DNA from: VAZQ01 sp963816745
Lineage (GTDB): Bacteria > Pseudomonadota > Alphaproteobacteria > Rhizobiales > Xanthobacteraceae
Reading direction: 5' to 3'
Length of the DNA stretch: 64,000 nucleotides
NCBI GenBank assembly: GCA_963816745.1
Contig: CAWFLQ010000013.1
Span: 186,001 to 250,000 of the forward strand
Position numbers and translations under genes: made by a program
Notes under the pieces: generated by a model
Database searches by the model: none
What the model was told of the DNA's origin: nothing
Seen by the model: only the letters and a program-made list of their open reading frames with translations
Shown: in pieces, positions 16,155-26,554 of the stretch
Numbering within the stretch: position 1 is the first letter of the stretch
Layout of the letters: each line of letters begins with the position of its first letter

Positions 16155-16766
16155 ATGACCACAAGTCATTATTCGGACAGCGCCGCCGCGAGATCGATGC
16201 ACGACTATTGGGTCGTCTTTGCTGTCGAGGGGGCGGTCCTCATCGCGCTGGGTCTCTTGGCGATATTCATTCCATCCATCGCCACGTCCGCGGTGACCGT
16301 CACCTTGGGTTGGCTCTTTCTCGTGAGCGGGGCCATTGGTCTGGCAACGACGTTCTGGGCGCGGAAGACGCCCGGCTTCTGGTGGTCGTTGATATCGGCT
16401 TTGCTCGCGATTCTCGTGGGTATGATGCTGATCGCGAACAAATCGCAAGACCTGTACGGCGGTCTGATCGGATGGCCATTCGCGAAGGCGGGTCCGTTGC
16501 GCCTGATATTGGTCCTGTTCTTCCTGGTCGAAGGCGGCGCGTCGATCATGTTCGCCTTCGAGCACCGAAAACAGTTCTCCGGTCGCTGGGCCTGGATGCT
16601 GGTGAGCGGCGTGGTCGACATCGTGTTGGCCAGCATCATCATCTTCGATCTTCCGGGAACTTCCGCCTGGACGATGGGGCTGCTCGTCGCGATCAACATG
16701 ATCCTCGGCGGCGCGGCCTTACTCGCGATGGGCCTGCACGCACGCACGGAGGGTTCCGGCTCGTGA
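16155..16766 (+). CDS. HdeD family membrane protein
   Basis: A 203-residue membrane protein with six hydrophobic segments in three pairs (for example VVFAVEGAVLIALGLLAIFI, AVTVTLGWLFLVSGAIGLA and TMGLLVAINMILGGAALLAM). This is the plan of HdeD/DUF308 proteins, linked to acid and stress tolerance in enterobacteria. The start at 16155 follows GGGGAGA. A FixK-type palindrome upstream suggests induction at low oxygen, shared with the divergent RND gene. The role in this organism is unknown. Confidence 0.82.
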   Translation: MTTSHYSDSAAARSMHDYWVVFAVEGAVLIALGLLAIFIPSIATSAVTVTLGWLFLVSGAIGLATTFWARKTPGFWWSLISALLAILVGMMLIANKSQDLYGGLIGWPFAKAGPLRLILVLFFLVEGGASIMFAFEHRKQFSGRWAWMLVSGVVDIVLASIIIFDLPGTSAWTMGLLVAINMILGGAALLAMGLHARTEGSGS

Positions 16767-16829
16767 TGTGCGGGGCGGGGACGCGACGATAGTACAAAAA
16801 GAAAAAAATGATACGCTGTCAGGCCGGCT

Positions 16830-17084
16830 TCACGCCGCCTTGCCGCAGCCTTGCGGCTTGAACACCCGCGTGGTCGAAGGCGGGTATTTTGCGAGCTTCT
16901 CCGCGGGCCGGATCGGGCGCGGCGCGAAGTTGCCGCCGCAGTTGGGGCAGCGGCCGCCGAGCTTCCCTTCAACGCAATCGCGGCAGAACGTGCACTCGAA
17001 CGTGCAGATCATGGCGTCGGGCGCGTCGAATGGCAGGTCCTTGTCGCAGCATTCGCAATTGGGTCGCAGCGCAAGCATGCTCAT
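16830..17084 (-). CDS. DUF1272 small zinc-ribbon-like protein
   Basis: An 84-residue protein with four CxxC-type pairs: NCECC, CTFCRDC and CPNC after RPNCECCDKDLPFDAP. This is the DUF1272 pattern, likely two zinc knuckles. Function is not known. It lies 113 bases behind the TctC gene at 17198 on the same strand. A similar C-terminal tail survives as a remnant at 13198. Confidence 0.85.
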   Translation of the reverse strand: MSMLALRPNCECCDKDLPFDAPDAMICTFECTFCRDCVEGKLGGRCPNCGGNFAPRPIRPAEKLAKYPPSTTRVFKPQGCGKAA

Positions 17085-17197
17085 TGCCTTTCTGTCCGGG
17101 TCGAGACGGCTCGCCGAGCCGGCGCGTCGCGGATCAGTGTAACGCCGGCCAAGTCGCGCTTGCCAGAAGAAAGAAAGGAGACCCGTAGCAAGTCGAG

Positions 17198-18169
17198 CTA
17201 TTCGGCTTGCACGCCCGCCTTCTTGATGATCGGCACCCATTTGTCGATTTCCGACTTGAGATGGGCGCGCAGTGCCTCGGGCTGGGCCCGCTCCGTTGGG
17301 ACCGTCTCGGCACCCGAATTGGCGAGCTTGGACTTGACCTCGGGGTCCTTGAGCGCCTCCCGCAGCGCCGCGGACAGCTTGTCGATCACGGGCTTCGGCG
17401 TGTCCTTGGGCGCATACATGCCGAACCAGACGGTGATCTCGAAGCCCGGCAAGCCCGCCTCGGCCGCCGTCGGCAGATCCGGAGCCGCCGCGATCCGCGC
17501 CTTGGTCGTCGCCGCATAGGCTTTGATCTTGCCGGCTCTTGCCGGCGGAAGAATGCTGAGCGTCTGGTCGCACATGAAGTCGAGCTGGCCTTCCACAAGG
17601 TCGTTCATCGCCGGCGCCGAGCCTTTGTAGGGCAGGGTGGTGACCGTCGTCTCGATTGCGTTCAGGAACAACAAGCTGCAGAGATGCGATGCCGACCCGA
17701 GGCCGGAGTGACCGTTGGTCACCTTCTCCTTGCCCGCGATCACATTCGCAACGAACTCCTTGAAGTCGCCGGCGGGAAAGTCTTTCCGGGCGACGAACGC
17801 CATCGGCGACTCCGCGACCATCCCGATCGGCTCGAAATCCCTGATCGGGTCGTAGCGGAGTTTGGGATAGAAGGCGGCGTTGGCCGCGTGGCCGAAGTGC
17901 ATCACGAGCAGCGAGTGGCCGTCGGGCGCCGCGGCGGCCACCTTGGCGGTGCCGATCGTGCCGCCCGCTCCGGCGACGTTCTCGACCAGGAACTGCTGGC
18001 CCAAAACCTTGCCCATGCCCTGGCCGATTGCGCGGGTGATCGTGTCGCCCGGCCCACCCGCGGCGTAGGGCATCATCAAGCTGACGGGCTTCGATGGAAA
18101 CTCCTCGGCGACAGCGCAGGTCGCGAAGACGCTGGCGGTGCAGGCGACGGCAAGGGAAATCTTAAGCAT
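17198..18169 (-). CDS. TctC/Bug family substrate-binding protein, copy B
   Basis: 323 residues: signal peptide MLKISLAVACTASVFATCAVA, then EEFPSKPVSLMMPYAAGGPG, and the same blocks as copy A (ENVAGAGGTIGTAKVA, CDQTL, LPTAAEAGLPGFEITVWFG) ending KKAGVQAE. It is a gap-free paralogue of the protein at 9784-10755. The frame is intact. No transporter membrane genes are adjacent, so it presumably feeds a TctAB pair elsewhere. The ligand is unknown. Confidence 0.92.
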   Translation of the reverse strand: MLKISLAVACTASVFATCAVAEEFPSKPVSLMMPYAAGGPGDTITRAIGQGMGKVLGQQFLVENVAGAGGTIGTAKVAAAAPDGHSLLVMHFGHAANAAFYPKLRYDPIRDFEPIGMVAESPMAFVARKDFPAGDFKEFVANVIAGKEKVTNGHSGLGSASHLCSLLFLNAIETTVTTLPYKGSAPAMNDLVEGQLDFMCDQTLSILPPARAGKIKAYAATTKARIAAAPDLPTAAEAGLPGFEITVWFGMYAPKDTPKPVIDKLSAALREALKDPEVKSKLANSGAETVPTERAQPEALRAHLKSEIDKWVPIIKKAGVQAE

Positions 18170-18371
18170 AAGCGACCTTCTGGTTGGCTCAGGCGCCCAC
18201 TCATTCTGACTGAGGCATCGCGATGAATTCTCGCCACCTCATGGGCGCCCGCGTGGGCTGTGATTTGCATCTTTATTCTGTAGAATCATAACGCGCCGTA
18301 AACCTGTAATATGAGTATTCAGCGAGATAGTCCGTCTCGCGCTAACCACTGCGGCGCGCAGTGAAAGAACC

Positions 18372-19352
18372 ATGACGATGAAGTCGATTTGCGGACTTGC
18401 GCTCGTTGTCTTGGCGTCACTGCTGGCGCCGGCCGGCGTCCTCGCGCAGGCGGACTACCCGGACAGGGCGATACGGATTCTCGTCGGGTTTCCGCCCGGC
18501 GGCCCACCCGATGTCGCGGCTCGGTTGCTGGCCGACAAGTTCTCCGAGGTCTGGGGCAAATCCGTCGTGGTCGAGAACGTGACCGGCGGCGGCGGCAACA
18601 TCGCGATCGATCGCGCCGCCAAGGCGGAGCCCGACGGCTACACGCTGGTGATGGCCAGCAACGCCATCGTCATCAATCCGAGCCTCTACGACAAACTGCC
18701 TTATGACGCGGTCAGGGACTTGGCGCCGGTCTCGCTCGCGGTCGCCATGCCGATCATCCTGGTGGTCAACAACGACGTGCCGGCGAGGGACGTGGAACAG
18801 CTTGTTACGCTTGCCCGCGGGCAGCCGGGCCGGCTCACGTTCGGTCACGCCGGCGTCGGCACCCCCGCGCAGCTCGCCGGCGAGCTGTTCAAGGCGAGGG
18901 CCGGCGTCGACATCCAGCCGGTTCCCTATCGCGGCATGCCGGCGGTGTTGCCGGACCTGCTCGCCGGGCGCATCACCATGGCATTCCCCAACATCTCGGT
19001 CGTGCTTCGGCTGGTGCGGGACGGCAAGGTGCGGCCCATCGCCGTCACGTCGCCGCGGCGCGCCGCGGCGGCGCCCGACGTGCCGACCATGATCGAGGCC
19101 GGCTTCCCCGGATTCGACGCGAGCGCATGGTTCGGCCTGATGGCGCCGGCCGGCACGCCGCGTGCGATCGTCGACAAGCTCAACCGCGAGACCGCGTGGG
19201 TGCTGGCTCAGGGCGAGGTGCGCAAGCGATTGGATGAGCTGGGCATGGAGGTCGTGGCCGGCACGCCGGCGGAATTCGCGGCCGTCATCACGTCGGAGAC
19301 GGCGCAATGGGCGAAGGTGATCAAGGACGCCGGAATCAAGATCGGCGAGTAG
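18372..19352 (+). CDS. TctC/Bug family substrate-binding protein
   Basis: 326 residues with a signal peptide (MTMKSICGLALVVLASLLAP ... VLAQA), the Bug opening ILVGFPPGGPPDVAARLLA, ENVTGGGGNIAIDRAAKAEPDGYTL, and a C-terminal KDAGIKIGE. It diverges from copy B across about 200 bases that contain AGCGAGA-tagtccg-TCTCGC inverted arms near 18321-18340. It differs clearly from copies A and B, so it is an older member of the family. Confidence 0.9.
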   Translation: MTMKSICGLALVVLASLLAPAGVLAQADYPDRAIRILVGFPPGGPPDVAARLLADKFSEVWGKSVVVENVTGGGGNIAIDRAAKAEPDGYTLVMASNAIVINPSLYDKLPYDAVRDLAPVSLAVAMPIILVVNNDVPARDVEQLVTLARGQPGRLTFGHAGVGTPAQLAGELFKARAGVDIQPVPYRGMPAVLPDLLAGRITMAFPNISVVLRLVRDGKVRPIAVTSPRRAAAAPDVPTMIEAGFPGFDASAWFGLMAPAGTPRAIVDKLNRETAWVLAQGEVRKRLDELGMEVVAGTPAEFAAVITSETAQWAKVIKDAGIKIGE

Positions 19353-19367
19353 AACTGGCGGCGCCGC

Positions 19368-20097
19368 TCAATGCTGCAGGATCTTCGACAGGAAGAGCTG
19401 CGCGCGCTCGCTGCGCGGCTTGCCGAAGAAGTCGGCGGTGGGCGCGTCCTCGACGATCTCGCCCTTGTCCATGAACACGACGCGATGGGCGACCTTGCGG
19501 GCGAAGCCCATCTCGTGCGTCACCACCATCATGGTCATGCCCTCGGTCGCGAGCGCCACCATCACGTCGAGCACCTCGTTGATCATCTCGGGATCGAGCG
19601 CCGAGGTCGGCTCGTCGAACAGCATGGCGATCGGGTCCATCGCGAGCGCGCGCGCGATCGCGACGCGCTGCTGCTGGCCGCCGGAGAGCTCGCCCGGATA
19701 CTTGCTGGCATGCGCGGTGCAGGCCCACGCGCTCGAGCAGGCGCATGCCCCGCTTCTGCGCTCTCATCCTGGCCGCGGCCGAGCACCTTGACCTGCGCGA
19801 GCTCGAGGTTGCGCATCACGGTGAGGTGCGGAAACAGCTCGAAATGCTGGAACACCATGCCGATGCGGGCGCGCAGCTTCGGCAGGTCGGTCTTGCGGTC
19901 GCCGACGGAAATGCCGGCAACGGTGATGGTGCCCTCCTGGAACGGCTCGAGGCCGTTGACGCACTTGATCAGCGTCGATTTGCCCGAGCCCGACGGGCCG
20001 CACACCACCACCACCTCGCCCTTGGCGACCTCGGTGGAGCAGTCCTTGAGCACCTGGAAGTCCCGTACCACTTGCTGACCTTGTGCATGGTGATCAT
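19368..20097 (-). CDS. Amino-acid ABC transporter ATP-binding protein, GltL/AapP type (frameshifted)
   Basis: Walker A GPSGSGKST, Q-loop MVFQHFELFPHLTV, signature LSGGQQQRVAIARAL and Walker B MLFDEPTSALD are all present, but spread over frames. One missing base near 20068 and single extra bases near 19770 and 19712 explain the breaks; repaired, the protein is 242 residues, a normal GltL length. It is the last gene of a binding protein-permease-permease-ATPase operon for acidic or general L-amino acids. The start is the ATG at 20097. Confidence 0.85.
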
Positions 20098-20119
20098 GGG
20101 CGTCACTTTCGGAACGTGC

Positions 20120-20814
20120 TCAGCGGATGATCGCGATCCGGCTCTGCAGCCGGCGCACCAGCAGCGAGGCCGCGAACGAGATCACGAAATAGACCATGGC
20201 CGCGAACAGATACATCTCCACCAGGCGCCCGTCGCGCTGCGCCACCTTCGATGCCGCGCCGAGGAAATCGGTGATCGAGAGCACGTAGACCAGCGAGGTG
20301 TCCTGGAACAGGATGATGGTCTGCGTGAGCAGCACCGGCAGTCATGTTGCGGAAGGCCTGCGGCAGCACGATGTAGCCCATCGTCTGCGGATAGGTCATG
20401 CCGAGCGCCTGCGCCGCCGCCACCTGTCCGCGCGGGATCGACTGGATGCCGGCGCGCATGATCTCGGCGAAATAGGCGGCTTCGAACAGCGTGAAGGTGA
20501 TGAGCGACGAAAGGAAGGCTCCGACCTGGACCGGCCGCTCCGCGCCGGTGATCCATTGGCCGATATAGGGCACCAGGAAATAGAACCAGAAGATCATCAG
20601 CACGCAGCGGCACCGAGCGCATCAGGTTGACGTAGCCGGCCGCGAGCAGCGAGAGCGGCGCAAAGCCCGACAGCCGCATCATCGCGAGCAGCGTGCCGAA
20701 GATGACGCCGCCGACGGTCGCGAACGCGGTCAGCGTGAGCGTGAAGGTCATGCCGTCGTAGAACAGATACGGCAGCGAGCGAATGATGACGTCGAAGTCG
20801 AAATTCGAGAACAT
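20120..20814 (-). CDS. Amino-acid ABC transporter permease, GltK/AapM type (frameshifted)
   Basis: It begins MFSNFDFDVIIRSLPYLFYD behind AGGCGG, contains the transporter coupling stretch EAAYFAEIMRAGIQSIPRGQ followed by AAQALGMT, and ends RRLQSRIAIIR. Frame breaks near 20600 and 20342 fit two single extra bases; repaired length about 230 residues with five to six membrane helices. It sits directly between the second permease and the ATPase. Confidence 0.83.
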
Positions 20815-20823
20815 CGATCCGCC

Positions 20824-21574
20824 TCAGTGCGCGGCCGACCGCGGGTTTGGCGCCGATCAGTCCGGGCACTGCCATGCGACGCTCGACCTCGCGCATGCCG
20901 AAGGTCACGATGATGTTGATGACGATGTAGATGATGGTCGCGGCGGTGAAGGCCTCGAACACCTGGAACGAGAATTCCTGCATCGCGCGGGCGCGCGCGG
21001 TCAGCTCCATCAGTCCGATGGTGAGCGCGACCGCGCTGTTCTTGATGATGTTGAGAAATTCGGACGTCAGCGGCGGCAGGATGATGCGATAGGCCATCGG
21101 CAGCAGCACGTAGACGTAGGTCTGCGGCAGCGTCAGGCCGAGCGCGAGCGCGGCCATGCGCTGGCCGCGCGCGAGGCTCAGGATGCCGGCGCGCACCTGC
21201 TCGGCGACGCGCGCCGAGGTGTAGAAGCCGAGCGCGACCACGGCGGTGTAGAACGAGGCGTTCGGAAGCTGCTTGAGCCAGTCTCCGATGGCGGTCGGCA
21301 CCACCTCCGGCAGCACGAAGTACCAGAGGAACATCTGCACCAGCAGCGGGATGTTGCGGAACAGCTCGACATAGGCGTTGCCGAGCCGCACCAGCCAGGG
21401 ATAGGGCGTGGTGCGGATGACGCCGACGAGCGATCCGAAGCCGAGCGCCAGGCACCAGGCGGTCAGCGCGGTCGCGAGCGTCCAGCCGGTGCCGAGCAGC
21501 AGCGTCTCCAGATAGGTGTGCACGCCGTCGGGCGACGTCTGGAAGAAGATGCCCCAGTTCCAGTTGTAGTTCAC
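20824..21574 (-). CDS. Amino-acid ABC transporter permease, GltJ/AapQ type (one frameshift)
   Basis: It begins MNYNWNWGIFFQTSPDGVHT and carries membrane helices plus the HisM-family stretch TSARVAEQVRAGILSLARGQ followed by RMAALALGLTLPQTY. One base shift close to the C-terminus moves the frame past its expected TGA at 20824; without it the protein is 249 residues. The next permease starts 10 bases later. Confidence 0.83.
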
Positions 21575-21608
21575 GCCGGCCCCCAGTCAGGTCATGCTTC
21601 GCACGTCG

Positions 21609-21667
21609 GGTCGAGTCGTCACGAGATCCACGATTAGCACCGAGGCTTGGCTCGCGAAGACTCGACC
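21609..21667. promoter_or_regulatory. Inverted repeat between the binding-protein and permease genes
   Basis: GGTCGAGTC at 21609-21617 is perfectly complementary to GACTCGACC at 21659-21667, inside the 118-base gap between gltI-like and gltJ-like genes. Such intercistronic stems often hold the binding-protein mRNA at higher level than the permease message. The 41-base loop makes this a modest prediction. Confidence 0.4.
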
Positions 21668-21692
21668 TGACCCGGCCTGACCCGAACTACAG

Positions 21693-22599
21693 TCAGTACA
21701 CCGCCGGATCGCCGCTGTCGGTCGGACTGGCGATCACCTTCTTGAAGGCGTCGCTCATCGGCACATTGAGGTTGATGCTCTTGGGCGGGATCGGCTTGAG
21801 GAACCACTTGTCGTAGATCGCGTTGATCGCGCCGCTCCGTAGGTCGCGATCATGGCCTCATCGACCACCTTCTTGAACGGCGCGTCCTCGCGGCGGAGCA
21901 TGATGCCGTAGGGCTCGACCGACAGCGCGTCGGCGGAGATCACGTAGTCCTGCGGCGCCTTCGAGCCGGCGACCAGGCTGTAGAGCAGGATGTCGTCCAT
22001 CACGAAGGCGGCGGCGCGGCCGGTCTCGACCATCAGGAACGCCTCGGCGTGGTCCTTGGCGGCGAGGATGTTGAGGTTGAGACCCTTCTGCGCGCCGATC
22101 TCGGTGATCTGCTTGATGTTGGTCGTGCCCGAGGTCGATACGATGGTCTTGCCCTTGAGGTCCTCGACCGTCTTCAGGTTGGCCGACTTCTTCGACACGA
22201 AGCGGTTGGCGGTGACGAAATGGGTGATGGTGAAGGAGACCTGCTTCTGCCGCTCGAGATTGTTGGTGGTCGAGCCGCATTCGAGATCGATGGTGCCGTT
22301 CGCCATCAGCGGAATGCGGGTGGCCGAGGTGACCGGATTGAGCTTGGCGTCGAGCTTGGCGAGCTTGAGATCTGCTCTTCACCGCCTCGACGATCCGGTG
22401 CGCAGAGGTCCATGGCGTAGCCGACGACCTGTTGCCTGTCGTCGTAGTAGGAGAACGGCACCGAGGATTCGCGATGGCCGAGCGTGATCGTGCCGGTGTC
22501 CTTGATCTTCTTGAGCGTGCCGGTGAGGTCCTGCGCGAGCGCTGGGCCGGCCGAGAGGGTCGCCGCGGCGACGACCGAGAGCAGCATGTTGAGACGCAT
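21693..22599 (-). CDS. Amino-acid ABC transporter substrate-binding protein, GltI/AapJ type (frameshifted)
   Basis: Signal peptide MRLNMLLSVVAAATLSAGPA before LAQDLTGTLKKIKDTG. The SBP_bac_3 pattern follows: LGHRESSVPFSYYDD, NGTIDLECGSTTNNLERQKQ and GTTNIKQITEIGAQKGLNL. The end, DPAVY, is reached in another frame. Breaks fall near 22410-22370 and 21840. It is the first and likely most expressed gene of the operon, with a GGAGAAG ribosome site. The substrate is probably glutamate/aspartate or general L-amino acids. Confidence 0.85.
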
Positions 22600-22677
22600 T
22601 GCACTTCTCCACTGTGAGCTGACTGGCCTTGCCCGGTCGCACTTTATCTCGGAAGTGGGCACCTCGTCGTTAGCGAT

Positions 22678-22739
22678 AAGGTCCTTTGCCGATCAGAAAG
22701 GTCATTTGCGAGACAGATAAGGTCGCTGCAAATAAGGTC
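22678..22739. repeat. Four direct repeats containing AAGGTC
   Basis: AAGGTC occurs at 22678, 22698, 22719 and 22734, in contexts such as GATAAGGTC, AGAAAGGTC, GATAAGGTC and AATAAGGTC, several followed by TTGC or CTGC. The spacing is 20, 21 and 15 bases. They sit upstream of the gltI-like gene, so they could be binding sites for a regulator of the transporter operon. No known family is recognised. Confidence 0.4.
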
Positions 22740-22771
22740 GATTGCAAAGAGTGCGTCAAGGCCCCGTAAGG

Positions 22772-24578
22772 TTAGTCTCTGACCTTAACATAACTTCCAG
22801 GCGCGTCCTCGATCGGCGCGAGCATGCCGCCGCCGGGCTCGCGCGCCGGAACCTCGGTCGCATCCTGCGCCTTGATCCATTCGAGCCAGTCCGGCCACCA
22901 CGAGCCGGCGTGCTCCTTGGCCTTGGCGAGCCATCGCGTCGAGATTGGCGCTGGCCGGGCTTGGGGCCGGTCCAGTACTGGTACTTCATCTTGTCGGGCG
23001 GATTGACCACGCCGGCGATGTGGCCCGAGCCGGCCAGCACGAAACGCACCGGCCCGCCGAAGAATTTCGAGCCGAGCAGCACCGACTTCGCCGGCGCGAT
23101 GTGGTCCTCGCGGGTGGCGAGATTGTAGATCGGGACCGTCACGCTCTTGAGATCGAGCCTGCTGCCGCCGATCACCATCTCGCCCTTGCTGAGCCGGTTC
23201 TCCAGATAGCAGTTGCGCAGATAGAACGAGTGGTTCGCCGCCGGCATCCGCGTCGCGTCCGAGTTCCAGTAGAGCAGGTCGAAGGGCGCCGGCTCCTTGC
23301 CCTTGAGGTAGTTGTTGATGACGTAGGGCCAGATCAGGTCGTTCGAGCGCAGCAGGTTGAAGGCCGTCGCCATCTTCTTGCCTTCGAGATAGCCGCGCTC
23401 GCCCATCTCGCGCTCGCGCGCCGCGATCTGCTCCTCGTCGACGAACACCTTCAGGTCGCCGGCATGGGTGAAGTCGACCTGCGCGGCGAAGAACGTCGCC
23501 GACGCGATGCGGTCGTCGCCCTTGCCGCCATGTAGGCGAGCGTGGCGGCGAGCAGCGTGCCGCCGACGCAATAGCCGATGGCGTTGACCTTGCGCTCGCC
23601 GGTCGCCTGCTCGATCACGTCGAGCGCCGCGAGCGGGCCGTCGCGCATGTAGTCTTCGAAGCTCTTCTTGGCGAGGTGCGCGTCCGGATTGACCCAGGAG
23701 ATGACGAACACCGTGAGCCCCTGGTCGACGCACCACTTGATGAAGGATTTTTCCGGCGTGAGATCGAGGATGTAGAACTTGTTGATCCAGGGCGGCACGA
23801 TCAGGAGCGGCCGCTTGCAGCACCGTCTGCGGTCGCCGGCGCGTACTGGATGAGCTGCATCAGCTCGTTCTCGAAGATCACCTTGCCGGGCGTGAGCGCG
23901 AGATTGCGGCCGACCTCGAACTTCTTGGCGTCGGACTGGCGGATCTTGAGGTCGCCGTGACCGGCCTGGATGTCCTCGGCCAGCATGTGCATGCCGCGCA
24001 CCAGATTGTCGGCGTTCGAAGCGAGCGTCTCGCGCAAGCAGCTCCGGATTGGTCAGCACGAAGTTCGACGGCGCGATCGCGTTGGCGATCTGGCGCACGT
24101 AGAACTCGGCCTTCTGCATGCGTGTGCGGGTCGAGCCCTTCGGCGTCCTGCACCAGCCGGTTCGGCCCAGTGCACGGTCAGCAGATAGGCCTGCTTGAGG
24201 AAATCGAAGAACTGATTGCTCGACCATTCCGGATCGGCGAAGCGCTTGTCCCTGCGGATCGGGCGCGGCGACCGGCTCGACCGTCTCGCCGGCCATGCGC
24301 TTGACCGCATTGGCCCAGAGGTCGAGATAGGCCTTGCCCAGGCTCGATTGCAGCTCGAGCGCGCGCTGCGGATCGCGCAGCCAGTATTCGGCGACCTGGC
24401 CGAGCGTCTTGACCACGTCGGTGACCTCGGCATACTGGTCGTCGACGCGGCCTTCCTCGCGCGGCTTGAGATAGGCGGCGAGCGCCTTGCCGCCCTCCTC
24501 GACGATGCGGGCAACGTTGTGCGCGAACTCCTCCATGTCGGCGGAGCCGCCTTTGACCGGTTCTGACGGGGCTCTCAC
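22772..24578 (-). CDS. phaC: Class I poly(3-hydroxyalkanoate) synthase (frameshifted)
   Basis: Polymerises hydroxyacyl-CoA into storage polyester at the granule surface. The catalytic cysteine lies in the lipase-like box GYCVGGTLLAAT; the aspartate and histidine are in NLATREDHIAP and AGSGHIAGVVNPP. The N-terminal domain has EYWLRDPQRALELQ. The frame breaks about six times (near 24258, 24150, 24045, 23820, 23530 and 22965), but the total span gives about 600 residues, normal for class I PhaC. The C-terminus SYVKVRD ends at 22772. It starts GTG at 24578. No phaP or phaR lies next to it. Confidence 0.88.
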
Positions 24579-24871
24579 GGTAGCGCCTCAATTCGCGGTT
24601 CTGGCGTGGGCCCGGCACGGCCTGCGAGGTGTCTCAGATGGACTTTACTCGTGACCGTCGCAAGACGCATCATACGCCCTGCGGGACAACGCCGTGCGGT
24701 GCCGGCTAGCGCGCGCCGAGGTCGCAGACGTGCGCCTTAACCTTGCTTTGGTCATATTGGACCACTACAGCTCGTACGTGCAATTGCTTGAATTGGCAGC
24801 CAATTTCACCTTCGAGGGGGAACGGGCCGAGCGGCCTGGACGAATGGCCGCAAGCGGCGGCCGGACCGGGC

Positions 24872-25194
24872 ATGATGTCGATATCGCAGTCACGCACTGG
24901 TCGCGGCGCGCTCTGGTCGCCGCAGCGCTGCTTTTGGCGGCGCCTCGCTGATTCTCGCGGGCTGCTCGGTCGGCACCATCGGCGACCACATGCCGGCCGC
25001 GGCCGGCGGCTTGCCCGAGGGCACCCCGCAACGGCCGGCAACGCCGCGCGCCCTATCCGGCCGTCCACGACATGCCGCCGCCGCGCTCGAGCACGGTGCT
25101 CACCGACGCCGAGCAGAAGCAAGCTCGAGGACGATCTGGCCGCAGCGCGCAAGCGCACGCGCCAATCGCTGCTGGCGGCGCCCGCAACCCGTGA
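24872..25194 (+). CDS. Small lipoprotein (frameshifted)
   Basis: After repairing one base near 24930, the product opens MMSISQSRTGRG, enters a hydrophobic stretch and reaches the lipobox ILAGCS, the site for lipid attachment. Then follow VGTIGDHMPAAAGGLPEGTP, AYPAVHDMPPPRSST and LTDAEQKKLEDDLAAAR. The end is uncertain; a TGA-TAA pair at 25192 is a plausible stop. It precedes the aminotransferase gene on the same strand. I do not recognise a function. Confidence 0.5.
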
Positions 25195-25295
25195 TAACAA
25201 GGCCGTCGCGGCCGGCTGCTGCGGCGCGAGTCGGCGCAGGCGTTCCGAGCAAGCGGCGTCCAAGCAGAGCGCGGTCCAACGAAGGAGCCGGGGTC

Positions 25296-26515
25296 ATGGA
25301 AGAATTTCACCGCATCCGGCGTCTGCCGCCCTACGTCTTCGAGCAGGTCAATCGCGCCAAGGCGATCGCGCGCAATGCGGGCGCCGACATCATCGACCTC
25401 GGCATGGGCAACCCGGACCTGCCGGCGCCGGCGCACGTCATCGAGAAGCTCAAGGAGACGCTCGGCAAGCCGCGCACCGACCGCTATTCGGCCTCGCAAG
25501 GGCATCGCCGGCCTGCGCCGCGCGCAGGCGGCCTATTACGCCCGCCGCTTCGGGGTGAAGCTCAATCCCGGAGACCCAGATCGTCGCCACGCTCGGCTCC
25601 AAGGAAGGCTTCGCCAACGTGGCGCAGGCGATCACCGCGCCGGGCGACGTCGGTCCTGGTGCCCAACCCGAGCTATCCGATCCACGCCTTCGGCTTCCTG
25701 ATGGCGGGCGGCGTGATCCGCTCGGTGCCGTCCGAGCCGACGCCCGAATTCTTCGCGACGCTCGAGCGCGCGATCGTGCACTCGATCCCCAAGCCGCTCG
25801 CGGTCGTGGTCTGCTATCCGTCGAACCCGACGGCCTATGTCGCCGACCTCGACTTCTACCAGGACCTCGTGCCGTTCGCGAAGAAGCACGGCATCTTCGT
25901 GCTCTCCGATCTCGCCTATGCGGAGGTCTATTTCGACGACAATCCGCCGCCCTCGGTGCTGCAGGTGCCGGGCGCGATGGATGTCGCGGTCGAGTTCACC
26001 TCGATGTCGAAGACCTTCTCGATGCCCGGCTGGCGCATGGGCTTCGCGGTCGGCAACGAGCGCATCATCGCGGCGCTCGGCGCGGGTGAAGTCCTATCTC
26101 GACTACGGCGCCTTCACGCCGGTCCAGGTGGCGGCGACCGCGGCGCTCAACGGCCCGGACGACTGCATCCGCGAGATGCGCGCGACCTACAAGCGCCGGC
26201 GCGACGTGCTGGTCGAAGCTTCGGCCGCGCCGGCTGGGAGATCCCGCCGCCGCGCGCCTCGATGTTCGCCTGGGCGCCGATCCCGGAGCCGTTCCGAGCC
26301 TCGGCAGCGTCGAGTTCTCCACGCTGCTGGTCGAGAAGGCCGAGGTCGCGGTCTCGCCCGGCATCGGCTTCGGCGAGCACGGCGACGGCTACGTGCGCAT
26401 CGCGCTGGTCGAGAACGAGCAGCGCATCCGCCAGGCCGCCCGCAACATCCGCCGCTTTCTTGAAACCGGCCCCGAAAAGTTGCACAACGTCGTCCCCCTG
26501 GCCAAGCGGCGCTAG
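25296..26515 (+). CDS. Class I/II PLP aminotransferase, AlaC-like (frameshifted)
   Basis: Begins MEEFHRIRRLPPYVFEQVNR after GAAGGAG. Class I landmarks are DLGMGNPDLPAP, CYPSNPTAYVADL, the aspartate in VLSDLAYAEVYF, and the PLP lysine in SMSKTFSMPGWRMGF. It resembles the AlaC/LL-diaminopimelate-type group that precedes hom in many Rhizobiales. Single-base breaks fall near 25500, 25575, 25655, 26085 and 26220-26300. The repaired length is about 405 residues, ending VVPLAKRR. It is probably an alanine/glutamate-pyruvate aminotransferase; substrate not proven. Confidence 0.83.
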
Positions 26516-26554
26516 ACGCGCCGCTTCACACAGGCCGATGACGTAGGGCCTCGC

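Noticed and set aside
22678..22739. CRISPR array
   Set aside because: The repeated unit is only about 6-9 bases with irregular short spacers, far below CRISPR repeat length, and no cas genes are present.
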